In this document: piece after piece, positions 30,188-39,721 of the stretch
Position numbering within the stretch: position 1 is the stretch's first letter
Layout of the letters: each line of letters starts with the position of its first letter
From: Micromonospora chokoriensis
Lineage (GTDB): Bacteria > Actinomycetota > Actinomycetes > Mycobacteriales > Micromonosporaceae
Reading direction: 5' to 3'
Length of the DNA stretch: 64,000 bases
Assembly (NCBI RefSeq): GCF_000718555.1
Contig: NZ_JOAN01000003.1
Coordinates: forward strand, 248,001 to 312,000
The notes under the pieces: generated by a model
The model's input: the letters and a program-made list of their open reading frames with translations, nothing else
Databases searched by the model: none
What the model was told of the DNA's origin: nothing
Made by a program: the position numbers and the translations under genes

Positions 30188-30216
30188 GACCTCCCGCATC
30201 CGCGGGAGGTCTTTTT
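30188..30216 (+). promoter_or_regulatory. cimA transcription attenuator (terminator)
   Basis: GACCTCCCGC (30188-30197) pairs perfectly with GCGGGAGGTC (30202-30211) around a 4-base loop and is followed by TTTTT (30212-30216). It lies between the leader ORF and the cimA start, 22 bases before the cimA ATG. A competing GCGCGC pair (30158-30163 with 30181-30186) begins at the leader stop. Confidence 0.8.
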
Positions 30217-30238
30217 GTTGCTCCGAGAAAGGATCCTG

Positions 30239-31822
30239 ATGACGTTCCAGGTCTACGACACCACGTTGCGCGACGGCGCCCAGCGCGAGGGGCTCACCTA
30301 CTCGGTGGTCGACAAGCTGGCCGTGGCCCGGCTGCTCGACGAGTTCGGCGTCGGCTTCATCGAGGGCGGCTGGCCGGGTGCGGTGCCCAAGGACACCGAG
30401 TTCTTCCGCCGTGCCAGCACCGAACTGGACCTGCGGCACGCCGTACTCGTCGCGTTCGGCGCCACCCGCAAGGCCGGTGTCGCGGTCGCGGACGACCCCC
30501 AGGTGCGCGCCCTGCTTGACGCGCAGACCCCGGCGGTGGCCCTGGTCGCCAAGGCCGACTCCCGGCACGTCGAGCGCGCGCTGCGCACCACCGGCGCGGA
30601 GAACCTGGCGATGATCCACGACACCGTCAGCCATCTAGTCCGCGAGGGCCGACGGGTCTTCGTCGACGGGGAACACTTCTTCGACGGCTACCGGCACGAC
30701 CCCGCGTACGGCGCGGCGGTGGTGCAGACCGCGCTCGCCGCCGGCGCCGAGCGGATGGTGCTCTGCGACACCAACGGCGGCATGCTGCCGTCCCAGATCA
30801 CTGCGGCGATCGTCGACCTGACCGAGCGGCTCGGGGTCGACGCCGGGCTGCTCGGCATGCACGCGCAGAACGACACCTCCTGCGCGGTGGCCAACACGAT
30901 CGCCGCCGTGGAGGCGGGCGTCCGCCACGTGCAGGGCACCGCCAACGGGTACGGCGAACGCCCGGGCAACGCCGACATCTTCGCGGTCGTCGCCAACCTT
31001 CAACTCAAGCTGGGCATGCCCGTCCTACCGGAGGGCTGCCTGGCGCAGATGGTGCGGGTCTCGCACGCCATCGCCGAGATCGCCAACATCGCCCCCGACA
31101 CCCACCAGGCGTATGCCGGGGCCGCCGCCTTCGCCCACAAGGCGGGGCTGCACGCGAGCGCGATCAAGGTCGACCCGTTGCTCTACAACCACGTGGACCC
31201 GTCGGTGGTAGGCAACGACATGCGGATCCTGATCACCGAGATGGCCGGCCGGGCCAGCGTCGAGCTCAAGAGTCGCGAGCTGGGCCTGGACCTGGCCGGC
31301 ACCCCGGACGCCCTGACCCGGGTCACCAAGCGGGTCAAGGAGTTGGAGGCGGGTGGCTGGTCCTTCGAGGCGGCCGATGCCTCCTTCGAGCTGCTGGTCC
31401 GCTCCGAGTTGCCGGAGGGCAGCCCGGCTCGACCGTTCACCCTGGAGTCGTACCGGGTGCTTGTCGAGCACCGCGAGGACGGCGCGGTGGTCTCCGAGGC
31501 GACCGTCAAGATCCGGGTACGCGGTGAGCGGGTGATCGCCACCGCCGAGGGCAACGGCCCGGTCAACGCGCTCGACGAGGCGCTGCGGGTAGGGCTGGCG
31601 CGGCACTACCCGCAGCTGCGCGACTTCGAGTTGGCCGACTACAAGGTCCGGATCCTGGAGGGCAGCCACGGCACCGGCGCGGTCACCCGGGTCCTGCTGG
31701 AGACTTCCGACGGCAGCGGCCGGGACTGGACCACGGTAGGCGTCCACCCCAACGTCGTCGAGGCCAGCTGGCACGCCCTGATCGACGCCCTCACCTACGG
31801 CCTAGCCCCCACCTCTGTCTAA
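30239..31822 (+). CDS. cimA: Citramalate synthase
   Basis: Condenses acetyl-CoA and pyruvate to citramalate, opening a threonine-independent route to 2-ketobutyrate and isoleucine. The ATG at 30239 has AAAGGA 5 bases upstream and gives 527 residues, the length of the GSU1798-type enzymes. The catalytic barrel has YDTTLRDGAQREG, GFIEGGWPG, FVDGEHFFDGY and CDTNGG. A C-terminal regulatory domain (about 400-520) would give feedback inhibition. An oddity is HAQND (H208, Q210), where the family metal motif is usually HxH. LeuC/D and LeuB in this window can complete the route. Homocitrate and isopropylmalate synthases are alternatives but fit the motifs less well. Confidence 0.9.
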   Translation: MTFQVYDTTLRDGAQREGLTYSVVDKLAVARLLDEFGVGFIEGGWPGAVPKDTEFFRRASTELDLRHAVLVAFGATRKAGVAVADDPQVRALLDAQTPAVALVAKADSRHVERALRTTGAENLAMIHDTVSHLVREGRRVFVDGEHFFDGYRHDPAYGAAVVQTALAAGAERMVLCDTNGGMLPSQITAAIVDLTERLGVDAGLLGMHAQNDTSCAVANTIAAVEAGVRHVQGTANGYGERPGNADIFAVVANLQLKLGMPVLPEGCLAQMVRVSHAIAEIANIAPDTHQAYAGAAAFAHKAGLHASAIKVDPLLYNHVDPSVVGNDMRILITEMAGRASVELKSRELGLDLAGTPDALTRVTKRVKELEAGGWSFEAADASFELLVRSELPEGSPARPFTLESYRVLVEHREDGAVVSEATVKIRVRGERVIATAEGNGPVNALDEALRVGLARHYPQLRDFELADYKVRILEGSHGTGAVTRVLLETSDGSGRDWTTVGVHPNVVEASWHALIDALTYGLAPTSV

Positions 31823-31838
31823 CCACCCCCACCTTCGG

Positions 31839-31907
31839 CGATCTTGCACTTTGTGTCGGCGTTCTGCGGCTTATGTCGCTGATGCCGGGACAGAAAGTGC
31901 AAGATCG
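31839..31907. repeat. Intergenic inverted repeat after cimA
   Basis: CGATCTTGCACTTT (31839-31852) and its exact complement (31894-31907) enclose 41 bases; pairing continues for five more bases with one mismatch. It lies between convergent cimA and the following gene, so it may terminate both, but the long loop and AT-richer arms differ from other terminators here. Confidence 0.7.
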
Positions 31908-31919
31908 GCGGGGTGGGGG

Positions 31920-32939
31920 TTAGAGGGTGGGGAGGGTGAGGGTGGCTAGGACGGGGCGGTGGTCGGTTTTGGGGAGGGTCAGCACCTTTACCGAACGGAC
32001 CGCTATGCGGTGGTCGACCAGGACGTGGTCGATGGTGACCGGTGGGATGAGGTCGCCGTCGTACGGACCCCAGGTGCCGGTCAGGCCCTCCCCGGTGGCA
32101 TCGGCGGCGTCGACGTAACCGGTGCGCAGCAGGGCCCGCAGTGGGCTGTGGTCGAGGGTCGCGTTGAAGTCCCCGGCAAGGATCCGCAGGCCACCGTCTG
32201 GGGTGGCCGGTGGTTGGGCGGTCAGGTCGGCACGCCAGGCGCCGACCTGGTCCACCGCGTACGGTGCCGAGGGGTGGACCGACTCGACGCGGACCGGGGG
32301 CCCGCCGGGGACCGCCACCGTCGCGTACGCCTGGGTGAAGCCCCAGCCCTCAAGGTTGCGCCGGACGCCGACGTCGGTGACCGGCCACCGTGAGTAGAGC
32401 CCGGAGCCGGGGGTGCCGACCTCCGGGTTGAGCTGCCGATGGGGTAGCAGCGTGTCGAGGCCGAGCTGATCCAGGGCGGCCTGCGCGTCCGGCGTGAACT
32501 CCTGCACGGTCAGCACGTCCACCTCGTGCCGCCGGACCAGCTCGACAAGTGTCCGCGCGTCGCCGGCGCCGGCGAGCAGGTTGGCGGTGAGCAGTCGCAC
32601 GGTCGGCCCGGCCGCCGCCGGCTGCGGGGCGGCCAGCGCCCGGGGTGCGACGGCGCCGAGCAACGCCACCGCCGCCAGGGCCGCGAGCGCCGCCGGCCAC
32701 CAGCGCCGCAGGGCGAGCGCGAGGGCCAGGACCAGCACGCTGACGCCCGCGACGTACGGCGTGAAGGCGAGCGCCTGCACCAATGGCCCCCGGTCCAGGC
32801 CGAGCACCCGGACGGCGGCCCAGAGGGCGATGGGTGCGACGGCCAGCCAGCAGAGCACCGTGGCGAGCCGAGCGCTTCGGGCGCGGGGTGGAGCGTCGAC
32901 AATCACGACGAGGATCTTAATCGAACCCGGTGAAGCCAT
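31920..32939 (-). CDS. Membrane-anchored endonuclease/exonuclease/phosphatase-fold protein
   Basis: A protein of about 339 residues with three hydrophobic segments in the first 115 residues, then an EEP domain probably outside the membrane. Seen are VRLLTANLLAG, VLTVQEFTPDA (metal glutamate), GSGLYSRWPV, LAGDFNATLDHSPLR, PVTIDHVLVD and the catalytic TDHRPVLATL. The family includes nucleases and phosphodiesterases acting on nucleic acid or phospholipid; no choice can be made. The start is uncertain: ATG 32939 is given, GTG 32969 or an internal GTG are possible. It resembles, at the domain level, the larger protein at 46799. Confidence 0.75.
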   Translation of the reverse strand: MASPGSIKILVVIVDAPPRARSARLATVLCWLAVAPIALWAAVRVLGLDRGPLVQALAFTPYVAGVSVLVLALALALRRWWPAALAALAAVALLGAVAPRALAAPQPAAAGPTVRLLTANLLAGAGDARTLVELVRRHEVDVLTVQEFTPDAQAALDQLGLDTLLPHRQLNPEVGTPGSGLYSRWPVTDVGVRRNLEGWGFTQAYATVAVPGGPPVRVESVHPSAPYAVDQVGAWRADLTAQPPATPDGGLRILAGDFNATLDHSPLRALLRTGYVDAADATGEGLTGTWGPYDGDLIPPVTIDHVLVDHRIAVRSVKVLTLPKTDHRPVLATLTLPTL

Positions 32940-33015
32940 TTCACGAATGGTGATGCGCTCACATTTCACAATTATCTGACGGCTGGTTGACAGCCCGGAA
33001 AAGTGAGATCAACTA

Positions 33016-33045
33016 TTGACGTCCAGCTTTTTGCGGTGCTACGTT
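33016..33045 (+). promoter_or_regulatory. Candidate promoter for the secreted protein gene
   Basis: TTGACG (33016-33021) and TACGTT (33040-33045) are spaced by 18 bases, with TG two bases before the -10. It would give an untranslated leader of about 190 bases before the ATG at 33244, in which I see no recognised riboswitch. Confidence 0.35.
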
Positions 33046-33243
33046 CCATCTGGCTTAAGCGACACAACTCTGAGTAGTAACCCCAGCTCAGGGGGGATGC
33101 AGATTGCTGAGAAATCAATCTCGTCGGGTGTGAGCGAGGCAGCTTTCCCCGCCCAACTGTCGTCGTACGCCTATTTATGGGCAGTCATCCGTCCCGCCCC
33201 GCGGGTCGGCCGAATTCGCACGGTCACACAAGGGGGACCTGTC

Positions 33244-33750
33244 ATGAGCACATTCTTCCGACGTAAGGTGGCGGCGGTCACGTTCGCCGTCCTGGCGCTC
33301 AGTCTCGCCGGTGGGGGCATCGCAATCGCCCAGCCGTCGGCGAAGGCGCCGGACGCCGTCCAGCCGGCGGCACGGAGCACGAACAGCCAGCCGCCGGTCA
33401 GCGCCGAATCGGCGCGGCTGGCGAAGGCCGCGCTGAAGGCGGGCACCGCCACCACGCTGGTGGCTACCAACGTCTACACGGTCGTCAACTCCAACGGCAC
33501 CAAGGCGCGCGGCGGCGGCACCGTGGTCAAGTACGGCGTCGGGGAGTACGAGGTGATCTTCGGCCACAACGTCACCGCTGGCGCCTTCCTGGCCACCCTC
33601 TCCCTCTCCGGCTCCTGCTGCATCCCGCCCGGTGGCGAGGTTTCGGTCGCCCCGCGGCTGCTGACACCCAACGCGGTCTTCGTGCAGACCCGCAACTCGG
33701 CCGGGACGCCGGCCAACCTGGGCTTCACCCTGCTCACCCACACACCCTGA
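33244..33750 (+). CDS. Secreted protein of unknown function
   Basis: A 168-residue exported protein. The ATG at 33244 has AGGGGG 7 bases upstream, although the frame stays open for 76 codons before it. The signal peptide (RRKVAAVTFAVLALSLAGGGIAIA) is followed by a disordered region to about residue 75. A small beta-rich domain comes next (VYTVVNSNGTKARGGGTVVKYG, EYEVIFGHNVTAGAFLATLSLS) with a CC pair (GSCCIPPGG). I do not recognise the family. It stands alone, upstream of the moxR cluster and separated from it by a terminator. Confidence 0.7.
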   Translation: MSTFFRRKVAAVTFAVLALSLAGGGIAIAQPSAKAPDAVQPAARSTNSQPPVSAESARLAKAALKAGTATTLVATNVYTVVNSNGTKARGGGTVVKYGVGEYEVIFGHNVTAGAFLATLSLSGSCCIPPGGEVSVAPRLLTPNAVFVQTRNSAGTPANLGFTLLTHTP

Positions 33751-33765
33751 CCGAACCGATGCCGG

Positions 33766-33788
33766 CCCCCGCGCTTCGTGCGCGGGGG
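33766..33788 (+). terminator. Terminator hairpin
   Basis: CCCCCGCGC (33766-33774) pairs with GCGCGGGGG (33780-33788) around a 5-base loop, 16 bases past the secreted protein stop. Confidence 0.7.
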
Positions 33789-34008
33789 TCGCACCCTGTC
33801 CGATCTCGATCCACCCAGCTTCGACCGTCCTCGGTCACGTTGTGCCATCGTGGTCCCCCTGAGCCATCGCGGGACGGTTGTGCGCTCCTCGACGGGCTCG
33901 CGTCGGTCGTCACCCTTGCGCGCTACTCATCCCCATTCGGGCCACTCCGGGCCGGTCCGGGCCGCACAATCCGACGTTTGCCGAGCCTGTGCCAGGGAAG
34001 CAAGCACC

Positions 34009-35054
<1,046 letters not shown>

Positions 35055-35058
<4 letters not shown>

Positions 35059-36068
35059 GACGCGCGACCGCCACGCCCGCCGACCCCGGCCTGGCCGAAC
35101 TGGCCCCGGACCAGCGGCTGCGCCGCCTGGAGCTGACCGTCACCCGCCGACTGAACGGCCTGCTGCACGGCCAGTACCGGGGCCTGCTGCCCGGTCCCGG
35201 CAGTGAACCGTCCGGCAGCCGCGAGTACCGGCCGGGCGAGGACGAGGTTCGTCGGATGGACTGGGCGGTGACGGCCCGAACCGCCGTGCCGCATGTCCGG
35301 CAGGTCGACGCCGACCGGGAACTGACCACCTGGCTGCTCGTCGACGCCAGCGCCAGCATGGAGTTCGGCACCGCCGAACTGGACAAACGAGAACTGGCGG
35401 TGGCCGCCGTCGCGGCGGTCGGCTTCCTGACCGCGGGCGTCGGCAACTGCCTCGGCGCCCAGGTGCTGCGCGCCGACGGGGTCCGCCGGTTCCCGGCCCG
35501 CAGCGGGCGTACCCATCTGCTCGCTCTGCTGCGTGCGCTGCTCGCCGCCCCGCGTGCCACCGCACCCACCGACCGGCCGGGGCACGGGCCGATCGCCGCA
35601 GCGCCGGACCTGGCGGACGGGCTCGACGCGTTGCACCGGATCGCCAACCGGCGTGGGCTGGTCGTGGTGATCTCCGACTTCATCGACGGCCTGCCCGACG
35701 ACCCCGGCCAGACAGCACCCTGGGAGCGGACCCTGCGCCGGCTGGCCGTTCGGCACCAGGTGCTGGCGATCGAGGTGACCGACCCGCGCGAGCTGGAACT
35801 ACCGGACGTCGGCCTGATCACGCTCGTCGATCCGGAGACCGGTCGTCACCGCGAGGTGTGCACATCGGACCGTCGGCTGCGCGAGCGGTACGCCGAGGCC
35901 GCCGCCGCCCAGCGCGAACAGGTCCACCAGGCGTTGCGTCGCAGCGGGGCCACCCACCTGCCGCTGCGCACCGACGGGGACTGGAGCGCGGACATCGTCC
36001 GGCACGTACACGCCCAGCGTCGGTTGGCCGCCGCGCCGGTCGGCCAGTTCCGGGGAGGTGTCGCGTGA
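35055..36068 (+). CDS. DUF58-domain protein (VWA-like)
   Basis: A 337-residue soluble protein of the DUF58 family that accompanies MoxR. The DUF58 core reads GSREYRPGEDEVRRMDWAVTARTAVPHVRQ. A von Willebrand-like fold follows with a partial MIDAS, LLVDASASMEFG, and a strand-loop LVVVISDFID. No membrane segment is seen. It overlaps both neighbours by 4 bases. The pairing suggests it is a substrate-recruiting or client factor of the ATPase. Confidence 0.85.
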
Positions 36069-37024
36069 ACTGGCAGTCGCCGCTGCGACTCTGGCTGCTG
36101 CTCGGCGTGCTCGCCCTGGTCGCCGCGTACCTGGTGATGCAGCGGCGGCGCAGCCGGTACGCGGTCCGCTTCACCAACCTGCGGCTGCTGGACCGGGTGG
36201 CGCCGGAGCGGCCTGCCTGGCGTCGGCACGTACCGGCCGGGCTCTTCCTGGCGATGCTGGCACTGCTCGTGGTCGGCTTCGCCCGCCCCAGCGCCGAGGT
36301 CCGGGTGCCCCGGGAACGGGCCACGGTGATGGTGGCGGTGGACGTGTCCACGTCGATGCTCGCCACCGACGTCGAACCGGACCGGTTGGCCGCGGCGAAG
36401 CAGGCCGCCCGGCGCTTCGTCGAGGGCCTACCCGACGAGTTCAACGTGGGTCTCGTCGCGTTCGCCGGCAGCGCGGCCGTGCTGGTGCCCCCGGGCACCG
36501 ACCGGGACGCCCTCGACGAGGGGATCGACCGGCTCGCCGAGGGGATCACCGGCGTGCAGGGCACCGCGATCGGCGAGGCCATCAACACCTCTCTCGGCGC
36601 GGTCAAGAGCCTGGACAGCGAAGCCGCGAAGGAGCCGCCGCCGGCCCGGATCATCCTGCTCTCCGACGGTGCCAACACCTCCGGAATGGACCCGATGGAA
36701 GCGGCGGCGGAGGCGGTGACGGCGGAGGTGCCGGTGCACTCCATCTCCTTCGGAACGCCGTCCGGGTTCGTCGACCGTGGTGGACGGCCCATCCAGGTGC
36801 CGGTCGACGGGCAGACCCTCAAGGCGGTCGCCGAGGAGACCGGCGGGATGTTCCACGAGGCCAGCACCACCGACGAGCTGCGCGCCGTCTACGACGACAT
36901 CGGCAGCTCGGTCGGCTACCGCACCGAGCGGCAGGACGTCTCGGCCCGGTTCATCGGCCTCGGACTGGTGTTCGCGATGGGCGCCGCCGCCGGCTCGATG
37001 CGCTGGTTCTCCCGGCTGCCCTGA
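36065..37024 (+). CDS. Membrane von Willebrand factor A-domain protein
   Basis: A 319-residue protein with two N-terminal membrane helices (about 8-24 and 59-77), a VWA domain with complete MIDAS DVSTSM plus ILLSDGANTS, and a third helix near the C-terminus (FIGLGLVFAMGAAAG). The layout matches BatA-type proteins that work with MoxR. The GTG at 36065 overlaps the upstream stop (GTGA). It is the third gene of the coupled cluster; a trypsin-like protease follows 38 bases later. Confidence 0.88.
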   Translation: MNWQSPLRLWLLLGVLALVAAYLVMQRRRSRYAVRFTNLRLLDRVAPERPAWRRHVPAGLFLAMLALLVVGFARPSAEVRVPRERATVMVAVDVSTSMLATDVEPDRLAAAKQAARRFVEGLPDEFNVGLVAFAGSAAVLVPPGTDRDALDEGIDRLAEGITGVQGTAIGEAINTSLGAVKSLDSEAAKEPPPARIILLSDGANTSGMDPMEAAAEAVTAEVPVHSISFGTPSGFVDRGGRPIQVPVDGQTLKAVAEETGGMFHEASTTDELRAVYDDIGSSVGYRTERQDVSARFIGLGLVFAMGAAAGSMRWFSRLP

Positions 37025-37062
37025 CCGCCGCGCACAAACGACGTCGACCGTGAGGAGTACGG

Positions 37063-37917
37063 ATGGCAGTGCAGACCGGACTGGGCGAACCGCGCGGTCC
37101 CTGGTTCATCTCACCGGAACTCGACCCGGACGGACGCGGGTGGTGGGACGCGCCCGAGCGTGATCCTGGCGGGCGGCGGCCTCGACGGCTGCTCGCCGCG
37201 CTGGCCGTGGTGGCGCTCTCCGCCGTCTCCGGAGCCGTCGCCGGTGGCGTGGTCGCTGGCCGGGACGGGGCTGGGGGCCCGGCTGCGGCATCCGCCGCCC
37301 CGGTGCCGGCCGAGCTGGTGACCGCCGCCGAGCGGACCGTACCCGGGGTGGTGTCGGTGCTGGCGGGCGGAGCGACCGGTGGGTCCGCGACCGGCTCCGG
37401 CTTCGCCGTGGACGACCAGCAGCATCTGATCACCAACGACCACATCCTGGCCAAGGGCGGTGGCGGACCGGTGACCGTGGAGCTGCCCGACGGCCGCCGG
37501 TTCGCCGCCGAGGTGGTCGGACGGGAGCCGCGCAGTGACCTGGCGGTGCTGAAGGTGCCCGCATCGGCCGGTCTCACCCCGTTGCCCCTGGCCAAGCCGG
37601 GCGCGACCAGGGTCGGTGAGCCGGTGCTCGCGGTGGGCTCGCCGCTCGGTCTGGCCGGGACGGTCACCGCGGGCATCGTCAGCGCGCTGGACCGGCAGGT
37701 ACGGCTCGGCAACAACCGGCACACCGCGGTGCAGACCGACGCGTCCATCAACCCCGGCAACTCCGGTGGGCCACTCGTCAACGCGCGCGGGGAGGTGGTC
37801 GGGGTGAACACCGCCATCGCCACCATCGACGGAAGCGGATCGATCGGCATCGGTTTCGCCATCCCGATCGACCAGGTCCAGCAGACCGCCGACACGATCA
37901 TCGGCAAGGGCGGCTGA
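37063..37917 (+). CDS. Membrane-anchored trypsin-like serine protease (HtrA-like, no PDZ)
   Basis: A 284-residue protease with one membrane helix (about 44-66), so the catalytic domain lies outside the membrane. The triad is H127 (TNDHIL), D159 (RSDLAVLK) and S234 (GNSGGPLV). It resembles the DegP/HtrA catalytic domain, but the protein ends after FAIPIDQVQQTADTIIGKGG with no PDZ domain. GAGGAG precedes the ATG. It is probably cotranscribed with the moxR cluster, which would place a quality-control protease with an envelope-stress ATPase system. Confidence 0.88.
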   Translation: MAVQTGLGEPRGPWFISPELDPDGRGWWDAPERDPGGRRPRRLLAALAVVALSAVSGAVAGGVVAGRDGAGGPAAASAAPVPAELVTAAERTVPGVVSVLAGGATGGSATGSGFAVDDQQHLITNDHILAKGGGGPVTVELPDGRRFAAEVVGREPRSDLAVLKVPASAGLTPLPLAKPGATRVGEPVLAVGSPLGLAGTVTAGIVSALDRQVRLGNNRHTAVQTDASINPGNSGGPLVNARGEVVGVNTAIATIDGSGSIGIGFAIPIDQVQQTADTIIGKGG

Positions 37918-37979
37918 GCTGCTCGAACGCCCTCGCGGCGGCCGTCAGTGTCAGATATCCGGCCGGACGGCATCGGGCA

Positions 37980-38312
37980 ATGGAAATATTACGGTCGGTA
38001 TGGATACTGGCGGAGGTGGAGCGTCCTCTTCTCACGGTCCTCCTGCTGGTGGGCCTGATCATCGGATGTGCAGTGGGGTCGGCGTACGCCCGGGCACGAC
38101 GCGGGTGGAACGATTACCAGACCGCAAAGAAATCGTTGCCGGGTGCCCGTCGCGGCGCCTGGACGCTGATCCGTGGGGTCACCGTGAAGGCCGGGGTGAT
38201 CGCGCTACTGCTCTTCGGCGCGGTGGCGTACGCGGCGGCCGGCGCCGACGAGGAGACCGCCGGACCGGCGCCCAGCCAGTCCCCGACACAGCGGGAGCCC
38301 CCACACCGATAG
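37980..38312 (+). CDS. Small membrane protein of unknown function
   Basis: A 110-residue protein with two predicted membrane helices (about 18-36 and 70-87), joined by a basic loop (ARARRGWNDYQTAKKSLPGARRG). A short disordered proline-rich tail follows. I do not recognise the family. The ATG at 37980 has only a weak ribosome binding site. It may be a separate gene between the protease and the GGQ protein, and codon use fits the neighbours. Confidence 0.6.
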   Translation: MEILRSVWILAEVERPLLTVLLLVGLIIGCAVGSAYARARRGWNDYQTAKKSLPGARRGAWTLIRGVTVKAGVIALLLFGAVAYAAAGADEETAGPAPSQSPTQREPPHR

Positions 38313-38384
38313 CGGCGGCGGTTCGGGTGGGCTGGTCTCGGTACTCCATCCCGACTGCACGGCGGGTGGGGCTAGCCTCGGGGC

Positions 38385-38810
38385 GTGGACGACGGATTGC
38401 GGGTGACCGACAGGTGGGTCGTTCCCGCCGGGGAGCTGCGGGAGCGTTTTTCCCGCTCGTCGGGGCCGGGTGGGCAGGGTGTGAACACTGCGGACTCCCG
38501 GGTCGAGCTGAGCTACGACCTGGCCAACTCGCCGGCCGTACCCGAGTGGCTGCGGTCGCGGGCGCTGGACCGGCTGGCCAACCGTCTGGTCGACGGGGTG
38601 CTGACGATCGCCGCCAGTGAGCACCGGGCCCAGCTGGCCAACCGGGAGGCGGCCCGGGCGCGGATGACCGCACTGCTGCGGGAGGCCGCGGCGCCCCCAC
38701 CTCCGACCCGCCGAGCGACCCGCCCGTCCCGTGGGGCCAAGGAGCGTCGGCTGGCCGAGAAGAAGCGCCAGTCCCAGCGCAAGCGCGACCGCCGCGCCGA
38801 CGGCGACTAG
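38385..38810 (+). CDS. arfB: ArfB-like peptidyl-tRNA hydrolase (ribosome rescue)
   Basis: A 141-residue release-factor-like protein. The GGQ motif is at residues 29-31 (SSGPGGQGVNTADSRVEL), which hydrolyses peptidyl-tRNA, and no codon-recognition domain is present. A basic, disordered C-terminal tail (RGAKERRLAEKKRQSQRKRDRR) would enter the empty mRNA channel of stalled ribosomes, as in E. coli ArfB/YaeJ. Length equals that family. The GTG start at 38385 was taken from the family N-terminus. It is isolated between unrelated genes. Confidence 0.9.
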   Translation: MDDGLRVTDRWVVPAGELRERFSRSSGPGGQGVNTADSRVELSYDLANSPAVPEWLRSRALDRLANRLVDGVLTIAASEHRAQLANREAARARMTALLREAAAPPPPTRRATRPSRGAKERRLAEKKRQSQRKRDRRADGD

Positions 38811-38821
38811 GGCGGGGTGAC

Positions 38822-39688
38822 TCAGGCCGGGACGGCGGCGAGCAGCCTTTCGCGCAGCACCGCGGCCCGCTCGGCGAATCCGCGCTGCGCCACTGCGTAC
38901 TCCGCCCGGCCGTCCGCAGTCTCCACCCGCACCGGTGGATAGCCGAGTGCCGCCAGGTCGTACGGGCTGGCCCGCATGTCCAGCGTGCGGATGTCCCGGG
39001 CCAGGTCGAACGCGTCGGCCACCAGCTCCGAGGAGACCAACGGCGACAACTTGTACGCCCACTTGTACAGATCCATGTTGGCGTGCAGGCAGCCCGGCTG
39101 CTCGTGCGCGTGCTGCGTCTCCCGGGTCGGGCTGAGCAGATTCAACGGGCGGGCCGGCGGGGTGAAGAACCGGTACGCGTCGAAGTGGCTGCACCGCACG
39201 CCCCGCTCCTCGACGACCTCGGCGGTCCGCTCCGGGGTCAGCCGCAGCGGCCAGGCGTTGTGCCGCAGCTCCTCCCGGGTCTGCCGGTAGACCATCGCCC
39301 ACTCGTGCATCCCGAAGCAGCCGAAGTGCGGCGCCCGCCCGGCGGTGGCCGCCAACAGCGAGCGGATCCAGGCGATCGACTCGCCGCGCCGTTCGCGTAC
39401 CCCATCGGTGTCGAGGGTGACCCCGGCGGCGCCGGCGCGGTAGTCGCGGCCGAACTCGGCCGGGTCGGCGTCGCGCAGCTCGACCCCGGGCCCCGGATGC
39501 CAGCGACGCAGCTGGGCCGGGCGGTGCGAGTAGTAGGTGAACAGGAAGTCGGCCACCGGATGCCGCTCACCGCGTCGTCGGCGGGCCAGGTGCGGGGTCA
39601 GCCAGACGTCCACCCGCTCCTCGTGGGCCTGCCGGCGGGCCTGCCACTGGGCCACGTCGAGCACGGCGGGGGCGAGGGCGGCGGTCAC
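38822..39688 (-). CDS. Conserved actinobacterial protein of unknown function
   Basis: A 288-residue soluble protein. Similar actinobacterial proteins are often labelled 3-methyladenine DNA glycosylase, but I see no helix-hairpin-helix or glycosylase motif, so I do not adopt that name. Notable segments are HPVADFLFTYYSHRPAQLRRWHPGPG, HFGCFGMHEWAMVYR, RCSHFDAYRFFTPPARPLN and GCLHANMDLYKWAYKLSPLV. The conserved histidines and aspartates could bind metal. The GTG at 39688 was chosen because the longer frame starts in a poorly conserved stretch. It converges on arfB. Confidence 0.7.
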   Translation of the reverse strand: MTAALAPAVLDVAQWQARRQAHEERVDVWLTPHLARRRRGERHPVADFLFTYYSHRPAQLRRWHPGPGVELRDADPAEFGRDYRAGAAGVTLDTDGVRERRGESIAWIRSLLAATAGRAPHFGCFGMHEWAMVYRQTREELRHNAWPLRLTPERTAEVVEERGVRCSHFDAYRFFTPPARPLNLLSPTRETQHAHEQPGCLHANMDLYKWAYKLSPLVSSELVADAFDLARDIRTLDMRASPYDLAALGYPPVRVETADGRAEYAVAQRGFAERAAVLRERLLAAVPA

Positions 39689-39721
39689 CCACCCAGGGTA
39701 CGACCGCCGCCCGCACACCGG

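Noticed and set aside
32970..33243. Riboswitch before the secreted protein gene
   Set aside because: The 270-base stretch was searched by eye for a c-di-AMP or other known core; none was recognised, and only a promoter-like site was kept.
38822..39688. 3-Methyladenine DNA glycosylase
   Set aside because: This label is often copied for similar proteins, but no glycosylase motif is visible, so the gene is listed as unknown.
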